Shown: positions 48,042 to 60,869 of the stretch, piece after piece
How positions within the stretch are numbered: the stretch's first letter is position 1
Layout: every line of letters starts with the position of its first letter
NCBI RefSeq assembly: GCF_000499845.2
Contig: NC_023750.2
Location: 5,577,478-5,641,477, forward strand
Reading direction: 5' to 3'
DNA: 64,000 nt
From: Phaseolus vulgaris
Taxonomy: Eukaryota > Streptophyta > Magnoliopsida > Fabales > Fabaceae
Translations under genes and position numbers: made by a program
The notes under the pieces: generated by a model
What the model was told of the DNA's origin: nothing
What the model saw: the letters and a program-made list of their open reading frames with translations, nothing else
The model's database searches: none

Positions 48042-51000
48042 ATGCAAAGGTTAATCACTTGTATCTTGATTCTAGGTTTTATTTCAGCCACATTCAGCAA
48101 TGCTGAAACCCAAGTAAAATTTTTTAATGTGATGGATTTTGGAGCTCATGGTGATGGCACAAGTGATGATTCAAATGTATTTCCCTTTTTTACTTTCTTA
48201 CTCTCTTTATCTCACTTCATATATATCTCTTGCTTTCTTCATTCTTGGTTTTGCTTCACCTTAATTATTTAAATAAATAAATAAATCCCATATCTTTAAA
48301 ATATATGGTTTACTTTTAAAATATTGATCTTTTAAATATCAATCTCTCACCTTATTTAAACTTTAATATCATTTTAATATTAATTAGAATGTGTTTATGT
48401 TTATTTATTTTAATTATTTTTTTATTCTGTTGGAGATCTCACATCGATTAGAGATTAGAGTCTTTCATAGTATATAAGTGGGTGCAAACCTCAACCTTAT
48501 GAGCTGGATTTATGGGGTTGAGTTAGGCTTAAAGTCCACTTCGTAATATATTCTAATCGACTTTATAATATACATGTTTATGGTTGGATGGTCTTGATAC
48601 TTTCTATATATTTTTTCCACATGCTATTTTTTTTTTGTTTTTTTTTTATTTTATTGTATAAGGGTTAAGACATCTTTGATTTTTTTTAATTTTATTTATT
48701 TATTGTTGATAAAAAATAATAATGTTTGTAAAATTAATGTAAGAATTGATTTTTTTTTCAAGAATCTTTGAATGTATTTGAAGTTGATTGTAATATTTTT
48801 TTTTTGTTCTAACCATGAAGTGATCCTTAACCATATGTGTTCTAATTGATTGTAGGCAATTGCAAAAGCATGGCAAGGTGTGTGTGAAGATCAAGGGCCA
48901 GCAAGTCTACTTATACCTTTAAGCAAAATATTTTTGGTGAAAAGATTAAACATAAGTGGTCCATGCAAAACCCCAAATGTTGGCATTAAGGTATGACTAA
49001 CCAACAATATTTGATAACATCATTATAAAGTGTTTCAATACAAAAATGAATTTTTTTTTTCATTTGAAAATGATGATTTTTGAGTATCACAATTCTCATA
49101 TATAATCAAAATATGTTTAGTTAATACATTATTTTAAGAGTGTTGGTATATGCTTTATGAATCACATCAATTATTCATCACATTTAATTTCTTTTACTAG
49201 ATATCCAAATTGTTTTCATTGATTGAAATATTTATTGTATATACATCATTTATTCAACTAGAGTAAAAGTTCAAAAAAAAATTATTTATCAATACTAAAA
49301 ATTAATAAATATGAAGTATTTTAGATATTTCAACTCTAGTACAAAACTTTAATTATCTAAAAATCTTAAATTTATTCTCTAACTTTCTAACAAGAAATTC
49401 AAAAGTACTTTAACTCTTTATTAATTTCAACTCGTGAGAAAGAAACCAACTCAAACAAACCATTTTTCCATGATTTCCAAATATAGATTTCTTGATAGTT
49501 TTATACTGAAATACTCTTAAAATGTATTTTTTTTTTGTCGATAAAAAATTATCTACATGATGATGAAAGTCTGATAGTTTTCTTCTTTTTTTTGTTTTGT
49601 ATTTTTCTCCAAATTTGTTGCAGTTTGAAGGGAAAATAGTAGCTCCATCTATGAATGAATGGGTTGGTGATTCTTTTAGTTGGATTCAGATATTTAATGT
49701 AAATGGTCTAACAATTGATGCTGATGGAGGAAGCATTGATGGCAATGGTTCTACTTGGTGGGAGAAATGCAGAAAATGCAGAAGACCAACAGTATGTAAA
49801 GTTTTCACTTCGGTTCTTATGAATAAGATTACAGTTTTTTTTGTTAATCTCAATGCCTTGTTAGTGAAAATTTTGATATGAATGTGATGCAGTCCTTGCG
49901 TTTCCATGGTTGCAATGGTCTTACTGTGAAATCTCTGAGTATGAGTAACAGCCCTGGAGCTCACATATCTGTAAATGGCTTGGATGGTGCACTCTTCTCT
50001 CAGATCAATATCAATTCTCCTCCAAATAGCCCTAACACTGATGGCTTTGACATTGCTGGTTCCAAAAATGTAGCAATTGAAGATTCCACTCTTGCAACAG
50101 GTAAACTAAGAAGAACAACAACATGCTTCTAAACACTTTACTTGCAGTTTTAAGATGATAACATGGAGAAAATGCTTAAAATATAGATGACAAACAAATA
50201 TCTTATTCAGAGTTTTTGCATTTTTTTTTCATAAATTATGATTTTTTTGAATAATTTCTTTTGCAAAAATAGATAAATTGTACATTATCGGAACTATTTT
50301 AGAGTGGTGTACGATTTCAATTGTTGTTTTACGTTGAAATTATATGATTTATGTATGACTTTCACTCTACAATTATCTAAATGGTTTTTTTTACTAGAAA
50401 TAAAAATAATAATAAATATGAACCATTTCAGGAGTGATAAGTTTTATACAAAATTGTACTTTATCTTCCTCCTACCAAGAGATGCCTACCATACTAACAA
50501 AGCCACACAGCCAAATAAAATAAAAATTCTCAAACAAGGCATCTAGAAACTAGCCTCATACAAGCCAAATAGGTCAAAACACCAACTAGAATAAGAGAAC
50601 AAACCAAAATGAGATTTTGAAGAAATCCAAGACCAAACCTTTACTTGAACCATTGCGAACACTTCAGACGCGCCAGCAACGCCCCTTTTAAAGATGACAT
50701 TGTTCTTGTGCTTTCAGATTTCACTCACTACTCCAACCCAAATTACACTCCAAATATCATTAACCGGACCTGAAGCATTGCACATCCTAAACTGTACAAA
50801 ATTTGACACAGGATTGTTGTGAAACACAAGCGACACACCAAGCCACCCAAAACAATGACTCAAAAATTATCTAAATAGTATACAACCTATCATTTTTATA
50901 AATAAAAAATTCATCAAAAATTGTAATTTGTAAAAAAAATTACATTATTTTCGTGAAAAAAAAACTTTTTCAGTTTATAATAAAATTTGAGTGTGCATTT

Positions 51001-52491
51001 TAAACTAATTAGTGTGTGAAACACTATATTTGACCTTGTCTTTCTAAGCAGGTGATGATTGTATTGCGATCAATGGTGGTTGTTCTTATATCAATGCCAC
51101 TAGACTTGTTTGCCAAGGAGGCCATGGAATAAGGTTTGTATAAAAATTTATCATATAGTTTCTGCAATGTTAAATTGCACTTAAAAATTCATGTATGAAT
51201 GAAGTTAAATATCTGATGGAATTGTGTGCATGAGATCTAATGAAACATGTCTGAATAACTCAGCATTGGAAGCCTTGGTAGAAATCAATCTCATGAGACA
51301 GTTGAAGAGGTACATGTATGGAATTGCAGTTTCATTGACACTACAAATGGTGCAAGAATCAAGACATGGCCGGTGAGTAACTCATATATAATGCTTCTAT
51401 ATGATCCTTAAGAACAAATACAATTCACTAATCAGTTAATATAATACGAAAATACATAATTTGAAAATGAAAATGAGAACACAAAATAGGGTAGAACAAA
51501 GTACAAAAATCACACACAAAATTCACTCTGATTAGATTATAATTAGTCTACGTCTTTGTTATGATAATTTATGAGATTTATAATTTGAAATTTTTCTCTA
51601 CATCCTCCTAGTGAAATTCTCAACTTTTATATTAAAGAGCAACTCTCTAATTCAAGTTTTAAAGTAGAAGACACAAAATAATCGTCTTACAACTTTCTAC
51701 TAAAGATGTTTCTCATACAAACCAAACACGTGTATAGTGGTTCAATTTCAAAATAACATAAAACACTAACAATTATAGAAAATTTGAATAGAAGGACTAG
51801 ACCATCCAAAATAACAATTATTCAACATACGCTAATATCCATTTAGACGATGATACCCATCGGATGGTCTTGAACCACTGGACAGTCTCAAATAGTTTAA
51901 CACATCTAAATAGTATAAGAAAACTTGAACTTATGAACCACTTTATTGTTAACTTTCATTAGGATATATTTAATTCATCTTTCAGTGTCTCATGATACCA
52001 ATTTAATTATTATATATCTTTATATTCTCTGATTTGATGCAGGGTGGATCAGGCTATGCAAGAAAAATCACGTATGAGGAAATCATACTAGAAGATGTTC
52101 AAAATTCAATTATTATAGACCAATTCTATGGGATTAAAACTCCAAATGAAGTGCCAAATAAAGTGGTATACATTTGAATTTGCATTCACATTACTATTTC
52201 AAACGTGATTTCAACAATTTTTCATCATGACTTGCTAATCGTGATTTGAAATATGTTTGGAAACAGGAAGATGCAGTGAAGGTGAGTGAAGTGACTTTCA
52301 GAGGGTTCAAGGGCACTTCTGCCAGTGCCAAGGCAATTAACTTGAACTGTAGCCCATCTGGTTGTTTCAACATTACATTGGATCAAATTTTCATTGTCCC
52401 TTCAAAATCAATCAAAATAGCTTTTGCCTTTTGCAAGAATATGGTTAATGGGACGTTTGTAGACACTGTTCCAAAAGTATCTTGTGTATAA
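48042..52491 (+). CDS. Polygalacturonase (GH28), intact right-arm copy
   Basis: Pectin-hydrolysing enzyme, secreted to the cell wall, cutting 1,4-linked galacturonan. Exons: 48,042-48,176; 48,856-48,990; 49,624-49,791; 49,893-50,100; 51,052-51,133; 51,264-51,372; 52,043-52,165; 52,267-52,491, all GT-AG with phases that join, giving 394 residues, normal for plant PGs. A hydrophobic signal peptide covers residues 1-21. All four family motifs are present: SPNTD (about 199-203), GDDC (215-218), GHG (about 239-241) and RIK (about 272-274). The ATG at 48,042 is preferred to an in-frame one at 48,018 because the signal peptide follows it directly and the TATA box is 49 bp upstream. The stop is followed after 1 bp by a MITE. 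Substrate mode (endo or exo) cannot be told. Confidence 0.93.
50383..50864 (-). mobile_element. 5'-truncated LINE in PG intron 4 (right arm)
   Basis: Mirror of 32,769-33,250, with the same 12-bp target duplication (50,371-50,382 and 50,865-50,876). Intron 4 (50,101-51,051) is thereby enlarged to 951 bp. Antisense to PG. Confidence 0.93.
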
Positions 52492-52492
52492 A

Positions 52493-52873
52493 CACTACAA
52501 AAAAAATCATGAAAAGAAACGAATTTTAAAGACTAAAAATAATTAGCTACTATAGTGACTAAATTAGAGACCATTTTAAAAACTAAAAAAAAAATAGTTT
52601 CTAAATTAGTTTATATTATTGTTAAATAATTTTTAAATTGGTATCTGATTAGTTACCAATGTTTTAACTACCAATTATTTACGTTCTAAATTTGGTAGCA
52701 AAAATCTTGGTAGCTAATTAGATACCAATTTAGAAATCATTTAACAATAATAGAAACTAAATTAGAAACCATTTTTTATTTAGTTTCTAAAATGGTCTCT
52801 AATTTAGTCATTATAACAACTAATTATTTTTTTTCTCTAAAATTGAGTCTTATTTCATGATTTTCTTGAAAGT
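52493..52873. repeat. CACTA-like MITE abutting the right PG stop codon
   Basis: Starts CACTACAAAAAAAATC 1 bp after the PG stop codon and ends near AGTG at 52,873. Mirror of 30,760-31,140. It must provide the PG 3' UTR and polyadenylation signal. Confidence 0.7.
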
Positions 52874-53043
52874 GGTGGATATAATATAATGGAAGGGAAA
52901 TTTAGCTTTTGTTAGATACTCCCTATATTCATGGCATTTTGTCAGCAGAGATATTGTGAATTTAGTGTGTTTTTTTATTTACTTATTTTCTTCCTACTGT
53001 TCCTTACTTACAAAATCCCCAAATGATCATAATCATATAAGTT

Positions 53044-53504
53044 TTACATAAAAAAAATTATTCCAAGAAAATTATTGAATAGAAACTAAATTTAAATATC
53101 AAAATAATTAGTTACTATAGACTAATTGGAGATTATTTTATCAACTAAATTAATGATTGATATCTGAAATAGTTTCTATCATTCATAAAAATTCATGAAG
53201 TAGTTTTTAGATTGGTATCAATCCATTAGCTATCAAAATGTTAGCTTCTAACTACTTTATATTCTAAATTAATCTTTTAAAAACTAATTTATAATATAAA
53301 ATATTAGTAGTTAATACTTTATATCTAAATTAAATATCAATATAAAATATTAGTAGTTAATACTTTATAAATATTTATTAATAATAAAAATAACTTTAAA
53401 TATTAATAATTTATTAGTCTCTAAAATAATATTTATTTTAATTAATATAATAGCTAATTAATTTTTTGTCTCTAAATTTATTTAATTAATGTTTTTTCTT
53501 ATAT
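53044..53504. repeat. CACTA-like MITE, degenerate (mirror)
   Basis: Mirror of 30,130-30,590. Right-arm side of the identity step, at about 53,430. Confidence 0.55.
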
Positions 53505-53574
53505 TATAGCATAAGCTACGATTTAAAATAGCTCCCATTATACTCTTAAATTCAAAACTCTCAATATCACATCG

Positions 53575-54090
53575 ATGTTGTTAAACAATAGCAAAAAAAC
53601 CGCAAGCTGATGCATTTTAATGATGATAGAACATATCTAGTGGACATATTTTCTTATCTTGATTGTTGTTTGGGTGAGGAAATTTGATTGTAAATATGTT
53701 TGTGGTTCTTTGGTTGTACCAGGGGTTGTTTTGTTTGTATTATGTTTTGTCCTCTCTTTACTAAGGACTGATTATAAGGACATTGTTAGAATAGATGATG
53801 ATTTCTTTTAATGTGACCTACCTTTCCTTTTCAATCTTGAGAATTTGTTTGGTGGTTTGAAGAGTGTGAAGTTTATATGTAGGTCAAGTGTTGAGCAGGT
53901 TGTCCTTGATAATTTTCTGTATAAGAGTTGGGACACTCCTGAAGTGTTTCATTTTATTTTATATATTTTTTACGGATATACATTGTTAGCAATCTATGAA
54001 TCAATATCCACTTTGTCACTCCTAAGTTTATTATAAAAAACTATATTTAAAAAAACATTTGAAACCAAATTCAAGTTTAGACGGAAGAAG
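53575..54090 (+). repeat. Degenerate LINE 3'-end fragment (mirror)
   Basis: Counterpart of 29,540-30,060 with about 3-5% differences. Contains a LINE-tail-like stretch near 53,915-53,975. Confidence 0.5.
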
Positions 54091-54301
54091 GTATTAGTAT
54101 ATTGTGACGTCCATCCTAAGACATTTATCTTTAATTAAATATAAAAAAATAATGAAACTTTAAAATATTTGCTTCATTTTATAAATTATCAAAATTAAAT
54201 ATTTATTAATCATTTAAATTTTAATAAAATACAAATATATTTATTTGAACTCGTTGATGATTGACCTTATTTTTATGTATTGCATTTTAGGAAAAGTTAA
54301 G

Positions 54302-54735
54302 ATTATTATAAGAAAATCATTAAATAGTAACTAAATTTTAAGACAAAAAAAAGTACTTAGTCACTATATTGACTAAATTAGATAAATTATTATATCTAAA
54401 ATGATTTCTATTATTAATAAAACTTTATACAATAGTTTTTAAATTGGTATCTAAATTAGCTACCAAGGTTTTAGCTAATAATATTTTAGTTTCTAAATTA
54501 GTCTCTAAATATTAATAGAGACTAATTCAGAATATAAAATAGTAAGTAGCTAAAACATTGGTAGCTAATGGTTCACTACAAGAAAATCATGAAATAGAAA
54601 CCAATTTTTAAAGACCAAAATAATTAATTGCAATATAACTAAATTAGAGACCATTTTAGAAACTAAAAAAAAATTTGGTTTTCAAATTAGTTTATATTAT
54701 TGTTAAATAGTTTCTAAATTGGTATATAATTATTT
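54302..54735. repeat. CACTA-like MITE cluster (mirror)
   Basis: Counterpart of 28,906-29,335. A canonical CACTACAAGAAAA end begins at 54,574. Confidence 0.65.
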
Positions 54736-55141
54736 CAATTAAATAAAATAGTAAATAGTAGGTGACTTCTTATTTTGAATAGTAAATATATTCTTAAATG
54801 GTTACGTATGTTTTATTCCTTTATAAAAAAAAAAATGTAAGTTTGGCTATCTAAAAAGATTTAAATTGTAGGACTCGATTTTTATTAAAATATTTAATAT
54901 TCTGATGATCTGAATTTTTAATAGTTACCTTTAGTTTTAATCCAAATAAATTACACTAATGTATTTAAAGTATATAAAAGTAATATGTTTATTAAAAGAA
55001 TAATATTATTTTATATATTAAAATTATTTCAATAAAAGACATTTATTGTTGTTATTAAACTGTGTGAAAAACTTAGAGTCATATTTAGCACCATTTAATG
55101 CTATTATTTTAAAAATAAGTTTATGTTTAACTCTTAACATC

Positions 55142-55144
<3 letters not shown>

Positions 55145-55187
<43 letters not shown>

Positions 55188-55195
55188 TATATATA
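55145..55195. repeat. (AT)n microsatellite
   Basis: About 50 bp of AT dinucleotides. The matching point in the left arm (about 28,531-28,541) has only a few AT units, so it expanded in the right arm or shrank in the left. Confidence 0.9.
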
Positions 55196-55252
55196 TGTAA
55201 CAATTTTTTTTACAGAAAACGTGTTTCTTTAATTGTTATGTGAAATACATTT

Positions 55253-55497
55253 TATTACCGGACAAAATCATTATTAGACTTAATTAGACTTAATTACAGG
55301 AATATAATCACTATTAATGAGTCTATAATTAGACTTAATTATAGGAATATAATCGGGTCTATAATTAGTCTTAATTACAGATGTTATGTTAGAAAAAGAA
55401 TCTGTACGGTTCAGTACGGTTCTAATGCTATGGTTATATATATGTATCATTGCTATAGATGAAAGACAGATTGAATAAAACAGAAAATATTCTTTCA
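55253..55497 (+). repeat. Copia 2 5' LTR
   Basis: 245 bp, TA...CA. It contains repeated 'agacttaatta' words. Only a few substitutions and one 9-bp gap separate it from the 3' LTR, so the insertion is fairly young. Confidence 0.95.
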
Positions 55498-55525
55498 TGG
55501 TATCAGAGCACAAAACTCTGATACC
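55498..55525 (+). promoter_or_regulatory. Copia 2 primer-binding site within a hairpin
   Basis: TGGTATCAGAGC, complementary to the 3' end of initiator tRNA-Met. GGTATCAGAG (55,499-55,508) and CTCTGATACC (55,516-55,525) are perfect complements around a 7-nt loop. Confidence 0.85.
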
Positions 55526-55560
55526 CGACAAACACAAAGCAAAGGCAACGGTGCACAACC

Positions 55561-58500
55561 ATGGCAGATGCACCAGAAAAGAATAATGCCAACAAAGCAG
55601 AGCACGAAGGAGGAGGTGCTAAGAAGACCTACTCGCCATATGATCTCAACGCGAGTGACAATCCCGGAAACATAATCACGCAAGTCCAATTGCGCGGAGA
55701 AAATTACGACGAATGGGCAAGAGCAGTAAAGATCTCGCTTCGTGCCCGGAGAAAATGGGGCTTCATTGATGGAACACATATCCAACCAGAGGATGAGGCA
55801 CCCGACCTTGAAGATTGGTGGACCGTGCAGTCCATGATTGTCTCTTGGATTCTAAACACCATTGAACCAAGCTTACGATCCACAGTAGCATATGCTGAGA
55901 CTGCACATAACTTGTGGGAAGACATTAAAGAAAGATTCTCGGTCGTGAATGGACCTAGAATTCAACAACTAAGGTCGGACTTGTCAAGATGCAAGCAGGA
56001 GGGAATGGTGGTGGCAACTTACTTTGGAAAATTGAAGGTCCTTTGGATGTAACAGTGACAAAATTCCATCTTGTACGTGTGGTGGATGCAAGTGTGGGAT
56101 TGGCGCTCAGTTGGAAAAACGAAGGGAGGAGGAGAAGGTTCATCAACTCCTTATGGGGTTGGATGACGCAAGCTACGGGACAGTAAGATCAAACATTCTG
56201 GCCTCAGACCCATTGCCGTCTCTGAACCGCGTATATGCTATGTTGGTACAAGAAGAAAGAGTGAGAATGATGGCCAAATCAACGGAAGAAAGGGGGTTGG
56301 TCGTGGGTCTCGCGATGCAGGCCAACTACAAAGAAAAAGGGCGTGGAGATATGGTAGAAAAATTAATGACGTGCAGTCATTGCGGTAAAAATGGTCATGA
56401 CATGAAGGGATGCTTCCAATTGATCGGATATCCCGAATGGTGGGGTGACAGACCAAAAAGTGAAGGCAAATGGAACGGCAGGGGACGCCAAGGGATGCGA
56501 AACAAAGGTAACCCGACACGTGCAAATGTGGCACACGCTAGTGGAAGCAACAGTCAAGTCAACAATGACGACAAGAAACTTGAGATGGCAGGTCTGACCA
56601 ATGAACAATGGAAGGTACTGGTTATATGATCAGCAAACAAAAATCAAATGAATCAGAGAAAATGACTGGTAAGAGCATTTGGGATTTGTGGATTATTGAC
56701 AGTGGGGCATCAAACCATATGACCGGGTCACTGGAAAATTTGAGTGAAAAGGAAACTATACAAGGGTGCCCCGTAGGGTTACCCGATGGTGAACGTGTTC
56801 TAGCTTGCGAACAGGGAACAGTGACTCTTGAAGAAGGACTTGAATTGAAAAATGTCCTTTATGTTCCCAAATTAAAATGCAATTTACTTTCAGTACCTCA
56901 ATTGATGGATGAAGAAAATTGTGTTGTAACATTCACTGATAAATTGTGTATTATACAGGACCGCACTTCGAGAACGCTGATTGGAGCAGGTGAACGGAAA
57001 GATGGGCTTTATTGGTATCGTGGGGTACGGAAGACTCAAGCATGTCATGTCAAGATGGAAAATCAACTAGCACTTTGGCACCAAAGATTAGGACATCCGT
57101 CATTTAAGATTGTGCAAATGCTTCCTGATATAAGTGGGAAATGTACTCGTGATGAGTTGAATAAAGTTTGTGAAGTTTGTGAAAAATCGAAACAAACGAG
57201 AGATAAGTTTTTCTTAAGTGCGCATCAAGCTTTGAATATTTTTGATTTAATTCATTGTGACTTATGGGGTCCTTATAAAACTCCTTCATCCTGTGGTGCT
57301 TCATATTTTTTGACAATTGTGGATGATTGTTCACAGACAGTTTGGATCTATTTGTTAAAAGAAAAAACAGAGGTATCAGTGACTTTGAAAAAAAATTTCA
57401 CACTCGTTGAGAGGCAATACAACAAATGTGTTAAAATGGTTCGCTCTGACAATGGAACCGAATTCATGTGTCTAAAACAATATTTCATTCAACAAGGTAT
57501 CCTTCACCAAACTTCCTGTGTTGGGACCCCGCAACAAAATGGACGCGTCGAACGCAAGCATCGGCATATTCTGAATGTTGCTCGGTCATTACGGTTTCAA
57601 GGCAATCATCCCATTAAATTTTGGGGGGAATGCGTTTTGACTGCAGGCTACTTAATCAATCTCACACCATCCTCCATTCTAAAAGGAAAAACCCCTTATG
57701 AAGTGATCCATGGATGTGTACCCAGTTACGCGCACTTACGAGTATTTGGTTCATTATGTTATGCTCATAATCAAAATAGACAGCGGGATAAATTTGATAG
57801 TCGTAGCCGAAAATGTGTGTTTGTCGGGTATCCATATGGCCAAAAAGGATGGAAATTATTTGATTTGGAAACAGAAACTTTCTTTGTCTCTCGTGATGTA
57901 CATTTTTTCGAAAATAAATTTCCATATTTTGAAGCCAAAAAGATGGACACTGCACCACCATTGCAAAACCCAATTATTGCCAACTCTTTAGAAACTGGAA
58001 CGGACCCACATTTTCTTCATGAAGTTGCCTCCTCAAACCTAGATGAATGCATCGTCAACCAACCCATTGCATCTCCCATCCCAGCCAAGGAGGATGCTAC
58101 CCTCACAGATGACTTCGAACACACTATCAACGACTCCGATCCGTGTATAGAAGCCTCGACGCAACCCGCGGATCCGCCGCGTCCGACGGAGACGGCGCCG
58201 TCGGTTTCTTCACCACCGCTGACGGCCGCGGTTCCCCTTGGGCGAGGGCATCGCGCGAAGCTGCCTTCCGTACGGTTACGCGATTTTGTCGTAGCCACCA
58301 CGATACCGTCAAGCCCCTCTGTTCCGTCACCTCCTTCAACAGAATCCTCAGGTGTTTCGTATCCTATACATGATTTTGTGAATTGTGATTCCTTTTCTAA
58401 ACATCATCAAAGTTTTCTTGCCTCTTTACACACCGAGCAGGAACCCCTGTTCTTTTCTCAAGCGGTCCGAGAACCCCGGTGGCGTGATGCTATGGCACAG

Positions 58501-59975
58501 GAGATTCATGCTCTCGAACTCAATGACACCTGGAAACTCACCGCTCTCCCTCCTGGAAAGAAGGCACTTGGGTGTAAATGGATCTACAAAATCAAATACA
58601 ACTCGGATGGAACAATTGAAAGATTCAAGGCTCGATTGGTAATTCTTGGCAATCATCAAGTGGAGGGTTTGGATTACAACGAGACGTTTTCTCCTGTCGT
58701 AAAGACGGTAACCATTCACACAACTCTAGCAGTAGCAGCCGCAAAAGATTGGGAGCTTCATCAGATGGACGTTCACAATGCGTTTCTCCATGGTGATCTT
58801 GATGATGAGGTTTATATGAAACTCCCTCCTGGCTTCCAAGAATCTCAACCAGGGGCAGTGTGCAAGCTTCAAAAGTCTCTATATGGCCTCCGACAGGCCC
58901 CCAGGTGTTGGTTTGCTAAACTATCTTCTTCTCTCACTCGTTACGGCTTCCAACAATCCCCGAAGGATCATTCCTTGTTTACTCTCAATAATAATGACAT
59001 ACAGTTGGTTGTGCTAGTCTACGTTGATGATCTTGTGATTGCAAGGAATAATGGTACTGCCATCCAATGTTTTAAAGGCTACTTAAATCAATGCTTTCAT
59101 ATGAAAGATTTAGGCCGCCTCAAGTACTTCCTGGGGGTTGAAGTTGCTCGCTCCCCCAACGGAATCTTCCTTTGTTAGAGGAAATATGCCTTAGATATCA
59201 TTACTGAAGTCGGATTGTTGGGTGCGAAGCCCGCCACTACACCATGTGAAGAAAATCACAAATTGAGCTCCGCTACTGGTTCTTTTCTTTCTGACCCGAC
59301 TACTTATCGTAGACTTGTTGGGAGGTTAATTTATCTGTGTTTCACTCGACCTGACCTTGCCTACAGTGTCCAAGCTTTATCTCAATTTATGCAAAATCCA
59401 CGCTCCGAGCATTGGCAAGCTGCTCTTCGTGTTGTTCGATATTTAAAGGGCATCCTGGACAAGAAATACTCCTACCTCGAGAGAACAACTTACAACTCTT
59501 TGGGTGGTGTGATTCTGATTGGGCAAGTTGTCCACTGACACGGAAATCTCTCACCGGATGGTTTATTCAACTCGGCACTTCCCCAATCTCTTGGAAAACC
59601 CTGAAACAACAAACGGTTTCTGCCTCCTCTACTGAGGCTGAATATCGATCAATGGCTAAGACCACCCGAGAATTAAAGTGGATTAAAGACATTCTCGCTT
59701 CTCTACATGTTCCTCATCCTGACCCAATTCGTCTTTATTGTGATAGTCAAGCAGCACTTCACATTGCTAAAAACCCGGTCTTCCACGAACGCACCAAACA
59801 CATTGAAGTTTACTGCCACCTTGTTCGAGATGAAATCATTCACAAGCGCCTTCTTCCATCCTATGTGCCCACACATACACAACTAGCTGACCTTTTCACC
59901 AAAGCTCTCGGTGCTAAAAAGTTTGGAGCCATCTTGGTCAAGTTGGGCATTCAAGACTTACATGCTCCAACTTGA
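55561..59975 (+). pseudogene. Copia 2 gag-pol polyprotein, degenerate
   Basis: Gag (UBN2-type, 55,561 on; CCHC near 56,374-56,415), protease DSGA near 56,698, GAG-pre-integrase HHCC (about 57,075-57,190), integrase core (57,240-57,650, ending in a PQQNGRVERKH block), reverse transcriptase (58,500-59,170; YVDD near 59,021) and RNase H (59,500-59,830). Lesions: frameshift between about 56,040 and 56,110, frameshift near 56,610, TAG at 59,176-59,178 (one transition from CAG) and a frameshift near 59,497. The open piece 56,608-59,178 spans 856 codons, so decay is limited. The acidic/proline-rich linker between integrase and RT (58,150-58,350) is GC-rich compared with its surroundings. Confidence 0.93.
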
Positions 59976-59980
59976 GGGGA

Positions 59981-60234
59981 TATTACCGGACAAAATCATT
60001 ATTAGACTTAATTAGACTTAATTACAGGAATATAATCACTATTAATGAGTCTATAATTAGACTTAATTATAGGAATATAATCACTATTAATGGGTCTATA
60101 ATTAGTCTTAATTACAGATGTTATGTTAGAAAAATAATCTGTACGGTTCTGTACGGTTCTAATGCTATGGTTATATATATGTATCATTGCTATAGATGAA
60201 AGACAGATTGAATAAAACAGAAAATATTCTTTCA
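59981..60234 (+). repeat. Copia 2 3' LTR
   Basis: 254 bp, preceded by the polypurine stretch GAGGGGA. Followed by the CATTT duplication. Confidence 0.95.
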
Positions 60235-60869
60235 CATTTCATAAACTTATCTAACTATGATATTTAAAAAATGGAAATTCATAACCTTGAGATATAAGAC
60301 GTCGGCTTATAGAATTTTACTAATAAGAAAAAAAAAACACTAGTTAGGAAATGTTTAATTAATTTAAATATAAAAATTGTTATTAATTATCAATTATCTA
60401 TTTTTTTTTAGATATGTGGTGTAATTAGTTAGAGATACCATAAGTAAATGTTAATAAAACAATATAGAGGAAGTTATATTGCACACAACATTGATTATGA
60501 GTTTACAAAATTAAGAAACTATTTTGACATTCATATTCAATTGTTTTGACATTTTGGCAGTGTAAAGCAATAAAGTATGAAGTAAAAAATAAAACAATTT
60601 AATTTATTGGAATCAAATACTCTAAATCCTAAACTCTAAACTCAAAAATATAATTAAAAAAAGAGCTTAAAATGAAAGAGAATCATTCAATTCATAACAA
60701 TCTTTAAAAAATTAAAAATTAAGAGCAACACCTTCTTGGATTTTGAAGTAAAAGTGTTGTGGTGAAGGCAATGACAATGATAATGTCAAAGCGAAGGAAG
60801 AAGCAGTACACAATAGTATTACACAATGATGACATGATAACGACAGAATATGAATGCATATGGATCATG

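Larger units (their letters stand above)
55253..60234 (+). mobile_element. Ty1-copia retrotransposon 2
   Basis: Plus-strand element of 4,982 bp. LTRs are 55,253-55,497 (245 bp) and 59,981-60,234 (254 bp); the length difference is a 9-bp gap. A perfect 5-bp target duplication CATTT flanks it (55,248-55,252 and 60,235-60,239). The tRNA-Met primer site starts at 55,498 and the polypurine tract ends at 59,980. LTR ends are TA...CA, not TG...CA. The left arm has no insertion at the matching position (about 28,469), so the element entered after the inverted duplication. gag-pol is broken by frameshifts and a stop. Confidence 0.95.
45974..60869. repeat. Right arm of large inverted repeat
   Basis: Inverted copy of 27,853-37,660, interrupted only by copia 2 (55,253-60,234). 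The outer limit is at 60,869, which matches 27,853 inside the LINE ORF1 fragment. Confidence 0.95.

Noticed and set aside
30210..53430. Whole palindrome as a plain assembly artefact
   Set aside because: Diverged outer and inner zones, an arm-specific copia insertion with target duplication, and a specific nonsense base argue against simple chimerism, though artificial copying of only the near-identical tract remains possible.
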